A stretch of 64,000 nucleotides of DNA from Akkermansiaceae bacterium (GCA_024233085.1 JACKQC010000021.1:39417-103416); one strand, 5' to 3'. Shown: positions 1 to 8,522, counted from the stretch's first letter. The notes: generated from the letters alone by a model not told the origin. Numbers and translations: made by a program.

Positions 1-940
1 GGTAGCGGCGGAAATACTGCCGGTTCTTGTCGACAACCACGGCCCGGAGTTCCTCGTTCTCCGGCGGCGCGGATTCGCCGAAAGTCTGGCGAAACAGTTC
101 CTCGGCGAACACCCGGTAGCCCTCGCCGGTCAGGTGGACGCCGTTGATCGTCAGCGTCGTGGCCTCCGGGTCCATCGCCGCCTTCGTGCCGCCGAAAACG
201 TTCGCATAACCGACTTGCTCCGCCTCGGCGACCTCGGCCATCGCCTTCGCGTAGGCGGCCAGGCGCTCGTTGTTCAGGTCCGCCGCGGGCACACCCGCGA
301 TGTTTTCGTTCCCGATGGGCGACACCAGCACGACGCGCGGCCCGGATTTTCCGTTGAAGGCGCTCGTCTTCAGATCGATCAGGAAAGTCGTCAGGCGGGC
401 CTTGAATTCCGGCAGTCGCTCCACCCCGGCGAAAGATTCGTTGAAACCGTACGCCGCGAAGATCACATCCGCCTTCTCGTGGGTCAGATGCTGCTTCAGG
501 CTGGCGAAATTGTCGGGGCGCGGTTGCAAGTCCACCTCGTCCGCCGACCAGGCGAGCGTGCGCACGGTCAGGTTCAGATCGGGATGGGCCAGTTGGAGCA
601 TGGCCTCGAAATGCCCGTGGTCGGCCGCGCGATCGAAGAGCGTGTTGCCGATGAAGACGACACGGTCGCCCGGTCGGAGTTCGAGCGGCAGGGTGGTGGC
701 GACCGGCGCGGCGCGTTCGGCGACGGGCGCGGATTCCGCATAGATGCCGAATTGCGCGAGAGCCGGGTCCTCCTCCGGTTTCGGTTTGCCGGAGTCGGTG
801 TTTTTGGCGTCGTTGACCTCCGGCATCGGCGTGGGCCGAAGGGGATCGCGTTTCTTTTTTGCTTTGGCCGGCTTGTCGGCGGCGGCGGCGACCCCGAAGA
901 GCGCGGCGAACAGGAGGGCGAAAAGGCGGGTCGTTTTCAT
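1..940 (-). CDS. Exported SGNH/GDSL hydrolase-domain protein, 3' part outside the window
   Basis: The gene starts at an ATG at 938-940 and reads off the left edge, so only about 313 residues are visible. The N-terminus (MKTTRLFALLFAALFGVAAA) is a signal peptide, followed by a Lys/Pro-rich linker. From about residue 85 there is an SGNH-like domain with FIGNTLFDRAADHGHFE, then VRTLAWSADEV, AAYGFNESFAG and a late NGVHLTGEGY that fits the Asp/His block. In the PVC phyla this domain type often stands at the front of very large haem-binding CxxCH dehydrogenase-like proteins, so the missing part may carry a propeller and a CxxCH domain; that is inference. A copy of the 41-bp palindrome lies upstream, belonging to the end of the neighbouring glycosyltransferase gene. 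Confidence 0.75.
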   Translation of the reverse strand, partial: MKTTRLFALLFAALFGVAAAADKPAKAKKKRDPLRPTPMPEVNDAKNTDSGKPKPEEDPALAQFGIYAESAPVAERAAPVATTLPLELRPGDRVVFIGNTLFDRAADHGHFEAMLQLAHPDLNLTVRTLAWSADEVDLQPRPDNFASLKQHLTHEKADVIFAAYGFNESFAGVERLPEFKARLTTFLIDLKTSAFNGKSGPRVVLVSPIGNENIAGVPAADLNNERLAAYAKAMAEVAEAEQVGYANVFGGTKAAMDPEATTLTINGVHLTGEGYRVFAEELFRQTFGESAPPENEELRAVVVDKNRQYFRRY

Positions 941-1054
941 GGTCGGTTTTTTCGGCCCGCCACCTAGCCACAAAAGCCCGCCCCTGGCCAGCGCCGGGTT
1001 CGGGAAGAACCGCGAAGGGACACGAGTTTATCCCGAGGCTCCGCCGACCGGCCC

Positions 1055-1095
1055 GACTCAACAGGGTTGACTCGGTGACCTAACCCTGTTGGGTC
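1055..1095. repeat. 41-bp nested palindrome, copy 1
   Basis: Two 19-nt arms separated by 3 nt. The arms are complementary to each other and each is itself nearly self-complementary around a central AGG or CCT. On the minus strand the right arm encodes Thr-Gln-Gln-Gly-stop, the last codons of the glycosyltransferase gene. A role as terminator or 3' stabiliser is inferred from position; there is no T-tract. Confidence 0.9.
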
Positions 1096-2360
1096 GCGCG
1101 GAAGGCGTCGAATTCCCGCAGAAAGGTCTCCATGTAAACTTCGGGACGGAATCGGTCCATCGACCCGGCCAACCGGGCGCGCAGATCGGCGTGCGTTTCG
1201 GGTCGGGAGAGGACGGCGACGATTTTCTCCACCGCCTCGTCCTCGGTGTTGAAGCGCAGATCCTCGTTCTCCACAATTTCGGCCGGGCCACCCACGGCAG
1301 GCACGAAGGGAATGCACCCGCTGCCGGCCATCTCGGCCACGGCGATCCCGAAAGCCTCGGCCGGACGGGCATGGAGACCGAAGGACACGCGCTTGAGCAG
1401 GCCGTCGCGCTCGCCGGCGGCGAGGAAACCCGGCAGACTCACCCAGTCGCGGGTGGCGGCGAGCTTCTGGATTTCCCGTCCGTACTCGGGTGTCTCGAAG
1501 CTGCCGGCGATGTGGAAGTTGACCGGAAATCCGGCGTCCCGCACGCGGTCGAGGATGCGGATCATCGGCTCGACGCGTTTTTCGGGGGCGATGCGGCCGA
1601 GACAAACGAAGCCGAGCGGATCTCGGGCAGAGTTGCTTTTGTCATCCGCGAGGGGATTGAAAGCGACGGGAGGAAACAAAACGCCGGCGCAGGCCACGCC
1701 GAGATTTTGGGAAAGAATGCCGCGGGTCCAGTCGGAATTCGCCAGCACGTGGTCGCCCCGGCCCGGCAGGGGCCGGTCGGCGTCGCCGCGCAGGAGGTCT
1801 CCGGCGGTGATGTAAAGCCGGCGCGGCAGGTGATCGCGATGCCGCGCCAGCCGGAAGGCGTCCGGGTCGAGCAGACGCCTGAGGGCCTCGCTGAAGGTGT
1901 AGTCGCCGACGAGCTGGATACCCGGGCGGCCGAAGTCGACGAAGTTGTAGGCGCTGACGCAGACTTCGTAGCCGGGAGCCAGGCCGCGACAATAGCGTTG
2001 GAACCAGCCGGATTGAAGATGGGCGAGCCGGCCGCCGCTGTTGACCCCGGGCAGCTTCGGAGCCCGGATGACGCCGATCTTTTCGGGGCTCACCGAGGTG
2101 CCGTAAACGCGGTTGAGCTTCTCGAAATCGACCGGGGACGCGGAGACGAAGGCCACTCCGGCGTGGCCCGCGTTTTGCAGGGCCTGAAGGGTCCACATGG
2201 TGGTCGCCTCGGAACCGCCGAAGCCCATCCAGGGATGGCACACGAGGGCAAAGCCCCGGGAGGTGAGCTTGGATAGCGACTGATTCAAAGGCGGGGAAAT
2301 GAGTGGATGCGCGGCCCTCCCGGGAAACGGGCAAAATAAGCGAATCGTCCGTTTTTGCAC
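1080..2360 (-). CDS. GT-B fold glycosyltransferase (family 4 type)
   Basis: A cytoplasmic or membrane-associated sugar transferase, probably for a surface glycan; donor and acceptor cannot be read from sequence. The N-terminal domain begins with a nucleotide-fold strand and a Gly-rich turn (HPWMGFGGSEATTMW). The C-terminal domain has FVCLGRIAPEKR and the GT4 Glu-rich signature HARPAEAFGIAVAEMAG followed by GGPAEIVE. The first 24 or so residues look non-conserved; the 2360 start is GTG, and a TTG at 2286-2288 would give MNQSLSKL and may be the real start. The C-terminus (TQQG-stop) is encoded by the 41-bp palindrome. Divergent from the PAP2 gene. Confidence 0.8.
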   Translation of the reverse strand: MQKRTIRLFCPFPGRAAHPLISPPLNQSLSKLTSRGFALVCHPWMGFGGSEATTMWTLQALQNAGHAGVAFVSASPVDFEKLNRVYGTSVSPEKIGVIRAPKLPGVNSGGRLAHLQSGWFQRYCRGLAPGYEVCVSAYNFVDFGRPGIQLVGDYTFSEALRRLLDPDAFRLARHRDHLPRRLYITAGDLLRGDADRPLPGRGDHVLANSDWTRGILSQNLGVACAGVLFPPVAFNPLADDKSNSARDPLGFVCLGRIAPEKRVEPMIRILDRVRDAGFPVNFHIAGSFETPEYGREIQKLAATRDWVSLPGFLAAGERDGLLKRVSFGLHARPAEAFGIAVAEMAGSGCIPFVPAVGGPAEIVENEDLRFNTEDEAVEKIVAVLSRPETHADLRARLAGSMDRFRPEVYMETFLREFDAFRATQQG

Positions 2361-2501
2361 GTGGAGAAATTGCCTGTTCTTGCGAAACTTACGGATTTTT
2401 TTGCCAGTAATCCCAAAAGGTGGGTATCGGTTGACCTTTCCTGCGGGCCGGGAATCCTTTCGGAAGGTTCGCGCGATGGTTGGCGGACCGAGTTTTTTTC
2501 T

Positions 2502-3935
2502 ATGCCGGATTCCGATTCAACAACTGCGCGCCCAAAGGCGTTCGATTGGCGCGGGTGGGGTGTCGATTTTGTGCTGCCGCTGGGTCTGGCGGCCCTGGTT
2601 TCGTGGTGGATGACGAGCGACGGCCGGGAATTGGCGTGGCAGAGGGCCCTGACCGGGCCGGACGGCGAGTGGGAATCGGGAAAGGCGGCGGTATGGCAGG
2701 GGCTCTACCGGTATGGCCCGATGCCGGCCATGGGGGTGGGTTTGCTGGCCATTTTCGGAATCGTGGCGGGAATCGCCTCGGTGAAATGGCGCCGTTGGCG
2801 CCGGGTTTTCGTGTTTCTCGTGCTTTCGCTGGCGCTGGGGCCGGGCGTCCTGGCGAATCTGGTTTTCAAGGAATACTGGGGCCGTCCCCGGCCGCGGGAG
2901 GTGGCGGAGTTCGGCGGCCGCCAGGCCTACGAGGTCATTTGGCCGCGCGATCCGGCCGGTGAGGGCAAGTCGTTTCCCTGCGGGCACGCCACGGTCGGGT
3001 TTTTCTTCGTGGCGGGGTATTTCATCCTGCGGAGGAAACGGCGGGGCCTCGCCCTGCTGGCGCTCGGAGGCGGGCTGGCGTTCGGCGGTCTGCTGGGCTA
3101 CACCCGGATGGCGCAGGGCGGACACTTCGCGTCGGACGTGATCTGGGCGGGCGCGATCGTGTTTGTGGCGGAGGCGGGGGTGTTCCGAGCGCTGGGCTTG
3201 CATCGCCGTCTGCTCGACGATCGTGATCCGCCCGTCGCCCGGAAATCGGTGCCGGTTCCCGCCATGCTGGGCGGCGGCCTGGCGGCGATGGGCATGGTGG
3301 CGGGAGTCCTGCTCGGCACGCCCTACTCGGCCCGGCGGGACTGGCATCCCCTGACGCCCGGCGCGGACACCCTGCCTCTGAAGGTGTCCCTGACCTTTTT
3401 GCTGGGAGAAATCACGGTCCGCCCCGGCGCGTCGGTGACCGTCTCGGGCGAGGCGGTCGGCCATGGCGTCCCGACCTCGGAGATCGCGGAGCGGTGGGAG
3501 GAGGAAGTCGATGGCGACGGTTTTCTGCGGTTGAAATACCGGCAGCGGAGCAGCGGCTACCTTACCGAGGTCAGTCAACAGCTCGCGGTGACGATTCCCT
3601 GGAGCCGGACCGCCCACGCGAAGCTCGGCTTTGGCCCCGGCGAATCGATTCTCGCTTTGAACGATTCGGGGCCGGAGATGGAGGATACCCGGATCGCGCT
3701 GCTGCTCGACGGCGCGGATTTGACGCTGGAGCTGGACGCCGGAGCGCGGCTTTGGATCGATCCGGAGGGGGTGCCGCCCGGGACGGTCGAGGGATTGGGA
3801 AAGGACGGTTGGTGGCGGGCCGAGCCCGCGACGCCGGGCTCGGAGGGGCCGGTGTTTCGCGTGACGATTTCGGAGTGGAAAAATGGCGCGCGACTTTCAG
3901 TCACCCCCCGAAGCGGGGCATCCGAAGGCACTTGA
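2502..3935 (+). CDS. PAP2-family membrane phosphatase with an extra C-terminal beta-rich domain
   Basis: Integral-membrane phosphatase of the PAP2/lipid phosphatase superfamily, of the kind that dephosphorylates lipid A, undecaprenyl pyrophosphate or phosphatidylglycerol phosphate. Hydrophobic segments span residues 20-290. The three PAP2 motifs are present: KEYWGRPRP near residue 122, SFPCGHA near 157 (Cys in place of the usual Ser) and RMAQGGHFASD near 202. After the last membrane segment a region of about 150 residues, starting near TFLLGEITVRPGASV, is predicted by eye to be beta-rich and is not part of standard PAP2 enzymes. I chose the ATG at 2502 because the upstream in-frame stretch is polar and non-membrane-like. 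Substrate unknown. Confidence 0.8.
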   Translation: MPDSDSTTARPKAFDWRGWGVDFVLPLGLAALVSWWMTSDGRELAWQRALTGPDGEWESGKAAVWQGLYRYGPMPAMGVGLLAIFGIVAGIASVKWRRWRRVFVFLVLSLALGPGVLANLVFKEYWGRPRPREVAEFGGRQAYEVIWPRDPAGEGKSFPCGHATVGFFFVAGYFILRRKRRGLALLALGGGLAFGGLLGYTRMAQGGHFASDVIWAGAIVFVAEAGVFRALGLHRRLLDDRDPPVARKSVPVPAMLGGGLAAMGMVAGVLLGTPYSARRDWHPLTPGADTLPLKVSLTFLLGEITVRPGASVTVSGEAVGHGVPTSEIAERWEEEVDGDGFLRLKYRQRSSGYLTEVSQQLAVTIPWSRTAHAKLGFGPGESILALNDSGPEMEDTRIALLLDGADLTLELDAGARLWIDPEGVPPGTVEGLGKDGWWRAEPATPGSEGPVFRVTISEWKNGARLSVTPRSGASEGT

Positions 3936-3994
3936 ACCTTTCGCCGGGCATGGCATCGCGCTATGCTGAGCCCGATCGAAACGGAATCGAAGCG

Positions 3995-4882
3995 ATGAAA
4001 ATTTCGAAAACAGGCGCGCGGATGGGCACGTTTGGCGCGGTGATGTTGGCCGCAACAGGTCTGGCGATGGCTCAGACCGAGACCGCCGCTCCCGCAAAGC
4101 CGCCGCCGCCCTCGCCGGAGGAACTCGCGTGGATGAAGGAACTCACGCTTCTCGCCCCGGGGGGGCACAAGGAACTGAGGCCGGTCGAGATCAAGTATCG
4201 CCTGAGCTGGAACAACGTCCTCAACGCCGGCGAACTGGATGTGGCCATGAAACGAGAGCCTGTCGAGTCGGTCGGAATCTGCCTCGTGGGCACGGCGGAC
4301 GCCCGCAGCTCCGGTCTCGCGCGGGCGCTCTGGTCCTACGACGCCGAGGCGAAGGCCACCGTGCTGCCCGGGACCCTGGAGCCGAAATTTTTCGAACTCG
4401 CCGAGACCGAGCGGGGAAAGAAATTTGCCTATCAACTCGACTTTCAGCCCCGCGCGGTGTCGAGCCGCACCACGGAGTTCCCAAAAAAAGCGAGCGAAGA
4501 TCCCAAGGTCAGCGAGAAGACCTACCGGTATCAGGCCGTTAAGGATATCCTCTCCACTGTGCTCTACGTGAGGAGCTTCGAACTGACGGAGGGAGAGACG
4601 ATCAAGACCCTCGTTTCTCCGTTTAACCGCCCCTACTACGTCGCCCTCGAGTGCCAGGGGCGGGAGGAACGCAAGATCAAAGGCGAGAAGCACGACGCCA
4701 TCCGACTCGGGGTGGGCATTCGGAAGGTGAACGGGAACAAAACGCTCCAGGACTACGACAAGATGAAAGCCGCCACGATCTGGCTTTCCGACGATGAGTT
4801 CCGGCTGCCGCTGGAGGTTCACGCGGATATTTTCGTCGGCTTCATTTCCGCCCGGATGCTGGAACGGGCGTGGCTGGAGTGA
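3995..4882 (+). CDS. Exported DUF3108-like protein
   Basis: A protein of 295 residues with a signal peptide (MKISKTGARMGTFGAVMLAATGLAMAQ) and a short Pro-rich linker. The mature part resembles DUF3108 periplasmic proteins: an early strand LRPVEIKYRLSWNNVLNAGEL, a middle SVLYVRS-like segment (DILSTVLYVRSF) and a C-terminal AATIWLSDDEFRLPLEV followed by GFISARMLERAW. DUF3108 proteins are uncharacterised beta-barrel-like periplasmic proteins. It starts 60 bp after the PAP2 gene on the same strand and may be cotranscribed with it. The ATG at 3995 was chosen because it gives the signal peptide. Confidence 0.7.
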   Translation: MKISKTGARMGTFGAVMLAATGLAMAQTETAAPAKPPPPSPEELAWMKELTLLAPGGHKELRPVEIKYRLSWNNVLNAGELDVAMKREPVESVGICLVGTADARSSGLARALWSYDAEAKATVLPGTLEPKFFELAETERGKKFAYQLDFQPRAVSSRTTEFPKKASEDPKVSEKTYRYQAVKDILSTVLYVRSFELTEGETIKTLVSPFNRPYYVALECQGREERKIKGEKHDAIRLGVGIRKVNGNKTLQDYDKMKAATIWLSDDEFRLPLEVHADIFVGFISARMLERAWLE

Positions 4883-4891
4883 GGGGGGGAG

Positions 4892-4954
4892 ATTTCAGTT
4901 TTCAGTTTTCAGTTTTCAGTTTTCAGACTCCAGACTCCAGACTCCAGACTCCAG
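4892..4954. repeat. Two adjoining heptamer tandem repeats
   Basis: Five units of TTTTCAG (the first reads ATTTCAG) at 4892-4926 run directly into four perfect units of ACTCCAG at 4927-4954. The tract starts 10 bp after the DUF3108 stop and ends 25 bp before the aminotransferase stop, so it sits between convergent genes. The reverse complement of the first unit recurs at 63610-63624, beside a broken gene. Confidence 0.9.
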
Positions 4955-4978
4955 AAAACTAAAATCACTGAATGCCGA

Positions 4979-6319
4979 TCACCGATAAGCCTTCGCCACC
5001 TCCTCGCCGAGGGTGGCGATGCCTCGGCGCACGATGTCTTCGCTCTGGGTGTAGCTGAGGCGGATGCACTCGCGACTGTGGGGCCAGTCGGCGGTGTCGA
5101 GGCCGAAGAAAAAATACTCGCCGGGAATCACCAGCGTCTTGCGCGCCTTGAGGCGGCGATAGAGTTCGCGCGTCGGGATGGGGAGGTTTTCGAACCAGAT
5201 CCAGAGGAAGAAGGCGCCTTCGCCGCGGTGAACGCGCCAGGGCGCGCCGGCGGGCAGATGTTCGTGGAGCAGGGTCTTGGCGAATTCGGATTTCGCGCGA
5301 TAAAAGGGCCGCACCACGTCGCGGCTCAGGCGCAGAATCTCGCCGCTCTCCATCAGCGGGGTGGTGAGAGCCTGGCCGACATTGTTGTTTGCGAGGCTGG
5401 CGATGGCGTTGATGGCCGACAGCTCGCGGATGATGTCCTCGCGGGCGACGACAATGCCGGTGCGCGTGCCGGGAAGGCCGAGCTTGCTGAGGCTCAGGGT
5501 TAGGATGATGTGATCGTCCCAGACGGGCGTGACTTCCTCGAAAATCACGCCGGGAAAGGGCACTCCGTAGGCGTTGTCGATGAGCAGGGGGATTCCCCGC
5601 TCGCGCGCCACGGCGCTCAGGCGGGCAATTTCGGCGTCGGGGAGCACGTTGCTGCTCGGGTTGGTCGGGCGCGACACGGCGATGGCCGCGATGTCGTCTC
5701 CGGGGGCGAGGTTTTCGAAGTCGACGTGGTATTTGAACTCCCGGTCGCCGATCCGCTCGATGGCGGGGCGCCGGGCGCTGAAAAGATCGCGGCCGACGCC
5801 CTGGTCGGCATAACCGATATACTCGGGCACCAACGGAAGCAGGACGCGGCGGTGGGAACCGTCGGCGAAATCCCCCGCAAAGCGGTTCATGAGGCAGAAA
5901 AAGGCGGTCTGCCCGCCATTGGTGACGGCAATGTTTTCCGGCCCGAGGGGCCAGCCGAATTCGCGGCGCAGCAGTCCGGCCACGGCCGTGCGGAATCGGG
6001 GATTGCCGGCGGGCTGGTCGTAGTCGGCCAGCATGGCGTCGAAGGCGGGCGTGTCGGCGAGCAGTTCGGCCATGCGCCCTCGCCACAGGGCCTGCATTTC
6101 GGGGATGTGACCGGGATTCCCGCCGCCCATCATCAGCATTTCCCCGCGACCCGTGGTCATGGCCTCGCCGAGGTCATCCATCAGTTCGAGGATGCCGCTG
6201 TGCCGGGTGAGGCTCTCGGCAAAAACGGACTTCGGCCACTCGGGAGGCGATACCGGGGAAGCGATGGGGGGAAAATCGGACACGCCGACACCATTCGGGC
6301 TCGCGAAGCGGGCGGGCAA
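4979..6319 (-). CDS. avtA: Valine-pyruvate aminotransferase-like fold-type I PLP enzyme
   Basis: Cytosolic transaminase probably transferring amino groups between valine and pyruvate or alanine. The AvtA-type start of the catalytic domain is clear: LTRHSGILELMDDLGEAM then MLMMGGGNPGHIPEMQ. Other landmarks are NGGQTAFFCLMNRF, SRPTNPSSNVL, DNAYGVPFPG and the Schiff-base lysine in SLSKLGLPGTRTG. Length is close to the family norm of about 420. The longest form starts at TTG 6317-6319; a GTG at 6281-6283 would give VSDFPPIASP and fits family length better. The 3' end converges with the DUF3108 gene across the heptamer repeats. Confidence 0.85.
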   Translation of the reverse strand: MPARFASPNGVGVSDFPPIASPVSPPEWPKSVFAESLTRHSGILELMDDLGEAMTTGRGEMLMMGGGNPGHIPEMQALWRGRMAELLADTPAFDAMLADYDQPAGNPRFRTAVAGLLRREFGWPLGPENIAVTNGGQTAFFCLMNRFAGDFADGSHRRVLLPLVPEYIGYADQGVGRDLFSARRPAIERIGDREFKYHVDFENLAPGDDIAAIAVSRPTNPSSNVLPDAEIARLSAVARERGIPLLIDNAYGVPFPGVIFEEVTPVWDDHIILTLSLSKLGLPGTRTGIVVAREDIIRELSAINAIASLANNNVGQALTTPLMESGEILRLSRDVVRPFYRAKSEFAKTLLHEHLPAGAPWRVHRGEGAFFLWIWFENLPIPTRELYRRLKARKTLVIPGEYFFFGLDTADWPHSRECIRLSYTQSEDIVRRGIATLGEEVAKAYR

Positions 6320-6352
6320 GCGGCTTTGCCGACGCGGACCGGACCGGACCGC

Positions 6353-7240
6353 TCAGCGATCGATCACCTGGAAACCGTCGTTTCGCAGAACGATTTCGCC
6401 TTCCGCCGTCAGCGGGGTGATGAGGTTCGGCCCGATCTTCAGGCTCGGCGGACCGCCGGAGAGGGTCAGGAGGCCGCCCTCGGCCCGGTAGGTGACAACG
6501 CGGGCGGAGGCGATCTCGAGGGCGCCGCCGGCGGCATGGCGATTGACCTCGATGGCTCTGCCGCGGGCGACAAAGGTGTCGATGCGGTCGTCGCCGACGG
6601 TTCCCGCTTCGAATTCGATGCGGTCGGCTTTCAGGACGAAATCCGGGTGTTTCACGATCACGCCGCCTTCATAGACGAGCCGGTCATTCTCGGGACTGCG
6701 GAAAATGGAGTCGGCCGTCACGGAGAACTCGGCGAGCAACTCGCCGGTGACGGAGTCGGGATTCCCGTTGACGAACGCGGCATCGGGGGCGCCGGGCGCG
6801 ACGCCGGTGATGACCGGGGCCTCCGGCCCTTGGGCGATGGCGCCCGCCACGGCGGAGCGTTTTGCCGACGAACGATGGGAGGGGGAAAGGCCCGGGTCTT
6901 CCGTATCGGCGGGCAGGACCCGGAGTTGGAAGACGGTTTCGACGCGGGCCGCGGCGCCGTCTTCGCGGTGCAAGGCGGGGCCCTTCGCGAGAACCAGCCA
7001 CAGGAGGCCGAGTGAGATCATGACGGCGGCGGCGGCCTTCATCCAGTCCGCGGCGCCGAAACGGGCTTTTGCCGGCAGGGGGCGGCGAAGGGGCTCGGGT
7101 TTGTCGACGGTGAGCGCGCGGACGGAGGCGATGAGGCCCTCGTCGTCGCAGGAGCCGAGGCGCGCGTGCTCGCGCAGCAGCGCGTCGAGCAGCGATTCGT
7201 CTTGGCTCTGGGGATGATCGGGTCCGTTGTCGGAGTTCAT
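6353..7240 (-). CDS. Membrane-anchored OstA/LptA-like protein in the anti-sigma position
   Basis: A protein of 295 residues. Residues 1-70 are acidic and cytoplasmic-looking (DESLLDALLREHARLGSCDD), about 72-93 form one membrane segment (MKAAAAVMISLGLLWLVLA), and the rest is extracytoplasmic. The C-terminal half resembles the OstA/LptA beta-jellyroll: VTADSIFRSPENDRLVYEGG, HPDFVLKADRIEFEAG, VVTYRAEGGLLTLSGGPP. The gene follows the ECF sigma factor by 26 bp on the same strand, the usual place for an anti-sigma factor, and the one-pass topology also fits. I infer a regulator whose sensor domain is OstA-like; a diverged LptA/LptC transport component is the alternative. Confidence 0.65.
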   Translation of the reverse strand: MNSDNGPDHPQSQDESLLDALLREHARLGSCDDEGLIASVRALTVDKPEPLRRPLPAKARFGAADWMKAAAAVMISLGLLWLVLAKGPALHREDGAAARVETVFQLRVLPADTEDPGLSPSHRSSAKRSAVAGAIAQGPEAPVITGVAPGAPDAAFVNGNPDSVTGELLAEFSVTADSIFRSPENDRLVYEGGVIVKHPDFVLKADRIEFEAGTVGDDRIDTFVARGRAIEVNRHAAGGALEIASARVVTYRAEGGLLTLSGGPPSLKIGPNLITPLTAEGEIVLRNDGFQVIDR

Positions 7241-7266
7241 GGCGCTCGGGGGGGAGTCGGGTTCCG

Positions 7267-7854
7267 TCAAAAGATTGCGGAGTCGCCGGGGCTTTGTGAC
7301 TGGGTTTCCATTTTTCGCTCCACGCATTCGCGGAGCATGTCGCGGGCGCGCTGGAGGCGTTTGCGCACGGCGGCGGGGGCGATGCCGAGGGAGGCGGCGG
7401 CTTCGTCGCCGGTTTCCCCGCGATAGTAGCAAGCGTGGACGGCGGCGCGGAGATGCTCGGGCAGGCGCTCCTGGCATTGTTCCAGGGCGTCGAAGACGGT
7501 GGCGTTCCGGACGGCTCTTCCGGCCTGCCACAGAGAAACGGCGGCATCCATTTCGGCCAGGGCGTTTTCGGGCAGCTCATGGCGGCGGTTCCGGCGCAGC
7601 CACTCGCGCCATTTGTTCCGCAAAATCCCGCGCATCCAGGCGGCAAAGTCCCGGGTGACGTCGAAGGTGTCGATCTTCTCGTGGGCGAGGACGAAGGCAT
7701 CCTGCACGATTTCCCGCGCCGTGTTGACATCGTGCGTCAGCGCCCGGGCATAGACGAGCAATTCGCGGTGGTGTGTCCGCACCAATTCGTCGAAGCCGGC
7801 CGGATCTCGCGGATTGGGCTCGTTCTCGCCGTCGGGCATGCGTTCGGGATTCAT
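7267..7854 (-). CDS. ECF-type RNA polymerase sigma factor
   Basis: A 195-residue sigma-70 family protein. Region 2 is at about residues 20-95: FDELVRTHHRELLVYARALT, then AREIVQDAFVLAHEKIDTFD and DFAAWMRGILRNKWREWLRR. Region 4 is at about 125-180: CQERLPEHLRAAVHACYYRG, GDEAAASLGIAPAAVRKRLQ and RARDMLRECV, a helix-turn-helix. This resembles the many Planctomycetes/Verrucomicrobia ECF sigma factors with YYxGxxxxEIA-type region 4. It is the first gene of an apparent two-gene operon with the OstA-like membrane protein. Target promoters unknown. Confidence 0.9.
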   Translation of the reverse strand: MNPERMPDGENEPNPRDPAGFDELVRTHHRELLVYARALTHDVNTAREIVQDAFVLAHEKIDTFDVTRDFAAWMRGILRNKWREWLRRNRRHELPENALAEMDAAVSLWQAGRAVRNATVFDALEQCQERLPEHLRAAVHACYYRGETGDEAAASLGIAPAAVRKRLQRARDMLRECVERKMETQSQSPGDSAIF

Positions 7855-7946
7855 CGGCGCCTTTCCCGGTTATTGACTGACAGCCGCTCCCGTTGTGACG
7901 GCCTTTTCAGGGGTGACGCCGCGACGGCGGCGGGCGGGCGGGCGGC

Positions 7947-8522
7947 TCAGGCCTCCGTCTTTTCCACGAAGGTGGCGGAACGGAATCGCCCGATGCGGAA
8001 GGGCTCGTCGGGGCGAAAACCCATGCGACGCCGGATGGCGGCGAGCTGTTTATCCACGGTGTTGAGGCCTTTCTCGCCGGGCAGCATCAGTCCCTGACGG
8101 CCCGTTTTGCGGGCGGTGAGCACGACGCCGTAAATCTCCGGGTCCAACTCGATGATCGAGCCGACCTCCTCGGGAGGGGTGATAACCGTGACTTCGATGC
8201 GGATTTTCTTCAATTCCGTCTTCTTCAGCGGAGGATGCTGAACGTCGTTCCGGGCCGCCTCCATGACCTGGGCCCGGGTTTCCTCGATCAGGTTTTCCGC
8301 CTCGGGTTTGACGATGCCGGCTTGACCGCGCAGTTCGCCGTCCAGGGTTCGAAGCGTGACAATGACTCCGTGTTTTTCCGAGAGGAACTCGCTCGTCTCC
8401 GCCTCGGGACGCTTCTTTTTTGTCAGCTCGCTGGTCAGATGCTCGCGGGCGATCCGGGGCAGGAGTTCGCCACTGTTGTCACCAACAATGGGCTCGATCG
8501 CACGGGATTTCTTCGATGCCAT
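7947..8522 (-). CDS. AMMECR1-domain protein lacking the LRGCIG signature
   Basis: A 191-residue cytosolic protein. The order of motifs matches AMMECR1: GVIVTLRTLDGELRGQAGI, MEAARNDVQHPPLKKTEL, RIEVTVITPPEEV, EIYGVVLTARKTGRQGLMLP, then AIRRRMGF and RFRSATFVEK. The conserved LRGCIG hexapeptide reads LRGQAG, so the family's near-invariant Cys is missing. AMMECR1 proteins have no settled biochemical role; some bacterial members are linked to a MEMO-type partner, which is not seen here. The gene stands alone, 93 bp upstream of the sigma factor gene on the same strand. Confidence 0.7.
   Translation of the reverse strand: MASKKSRAIEPIVGDNSGELLPRIAREHLTSELTKKKRPEAETSEFLSEKHGVIVTLRTLDGELRGQAGIVKPEAENLIEETRAQVMEAARNDVQHPPLKKTELKKIRIEVTVITPPEEVGSIIELDPEIYGVVLTARKTGRQGLMLPGEKGLNTVDKQLAAIRRRMGFRPDEPFRIGRFRSATFVEKTEA

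Noticed and set aside
3907..3930. CCCCGAAGCGGGG hairpin near the PAP2 3' end as a terminator
   Set aside because: The 5-bp stem lies inside the coding sequence and has no T-tract.
3494..3994. Long in-frame upstream extension of the DUF3108 gene
   Set aside because: It overlaps the PAP2 gene in another frame, has Arg-rich low-quality sequence, and the internal ATG at 3995 begins a clean signal peptide.
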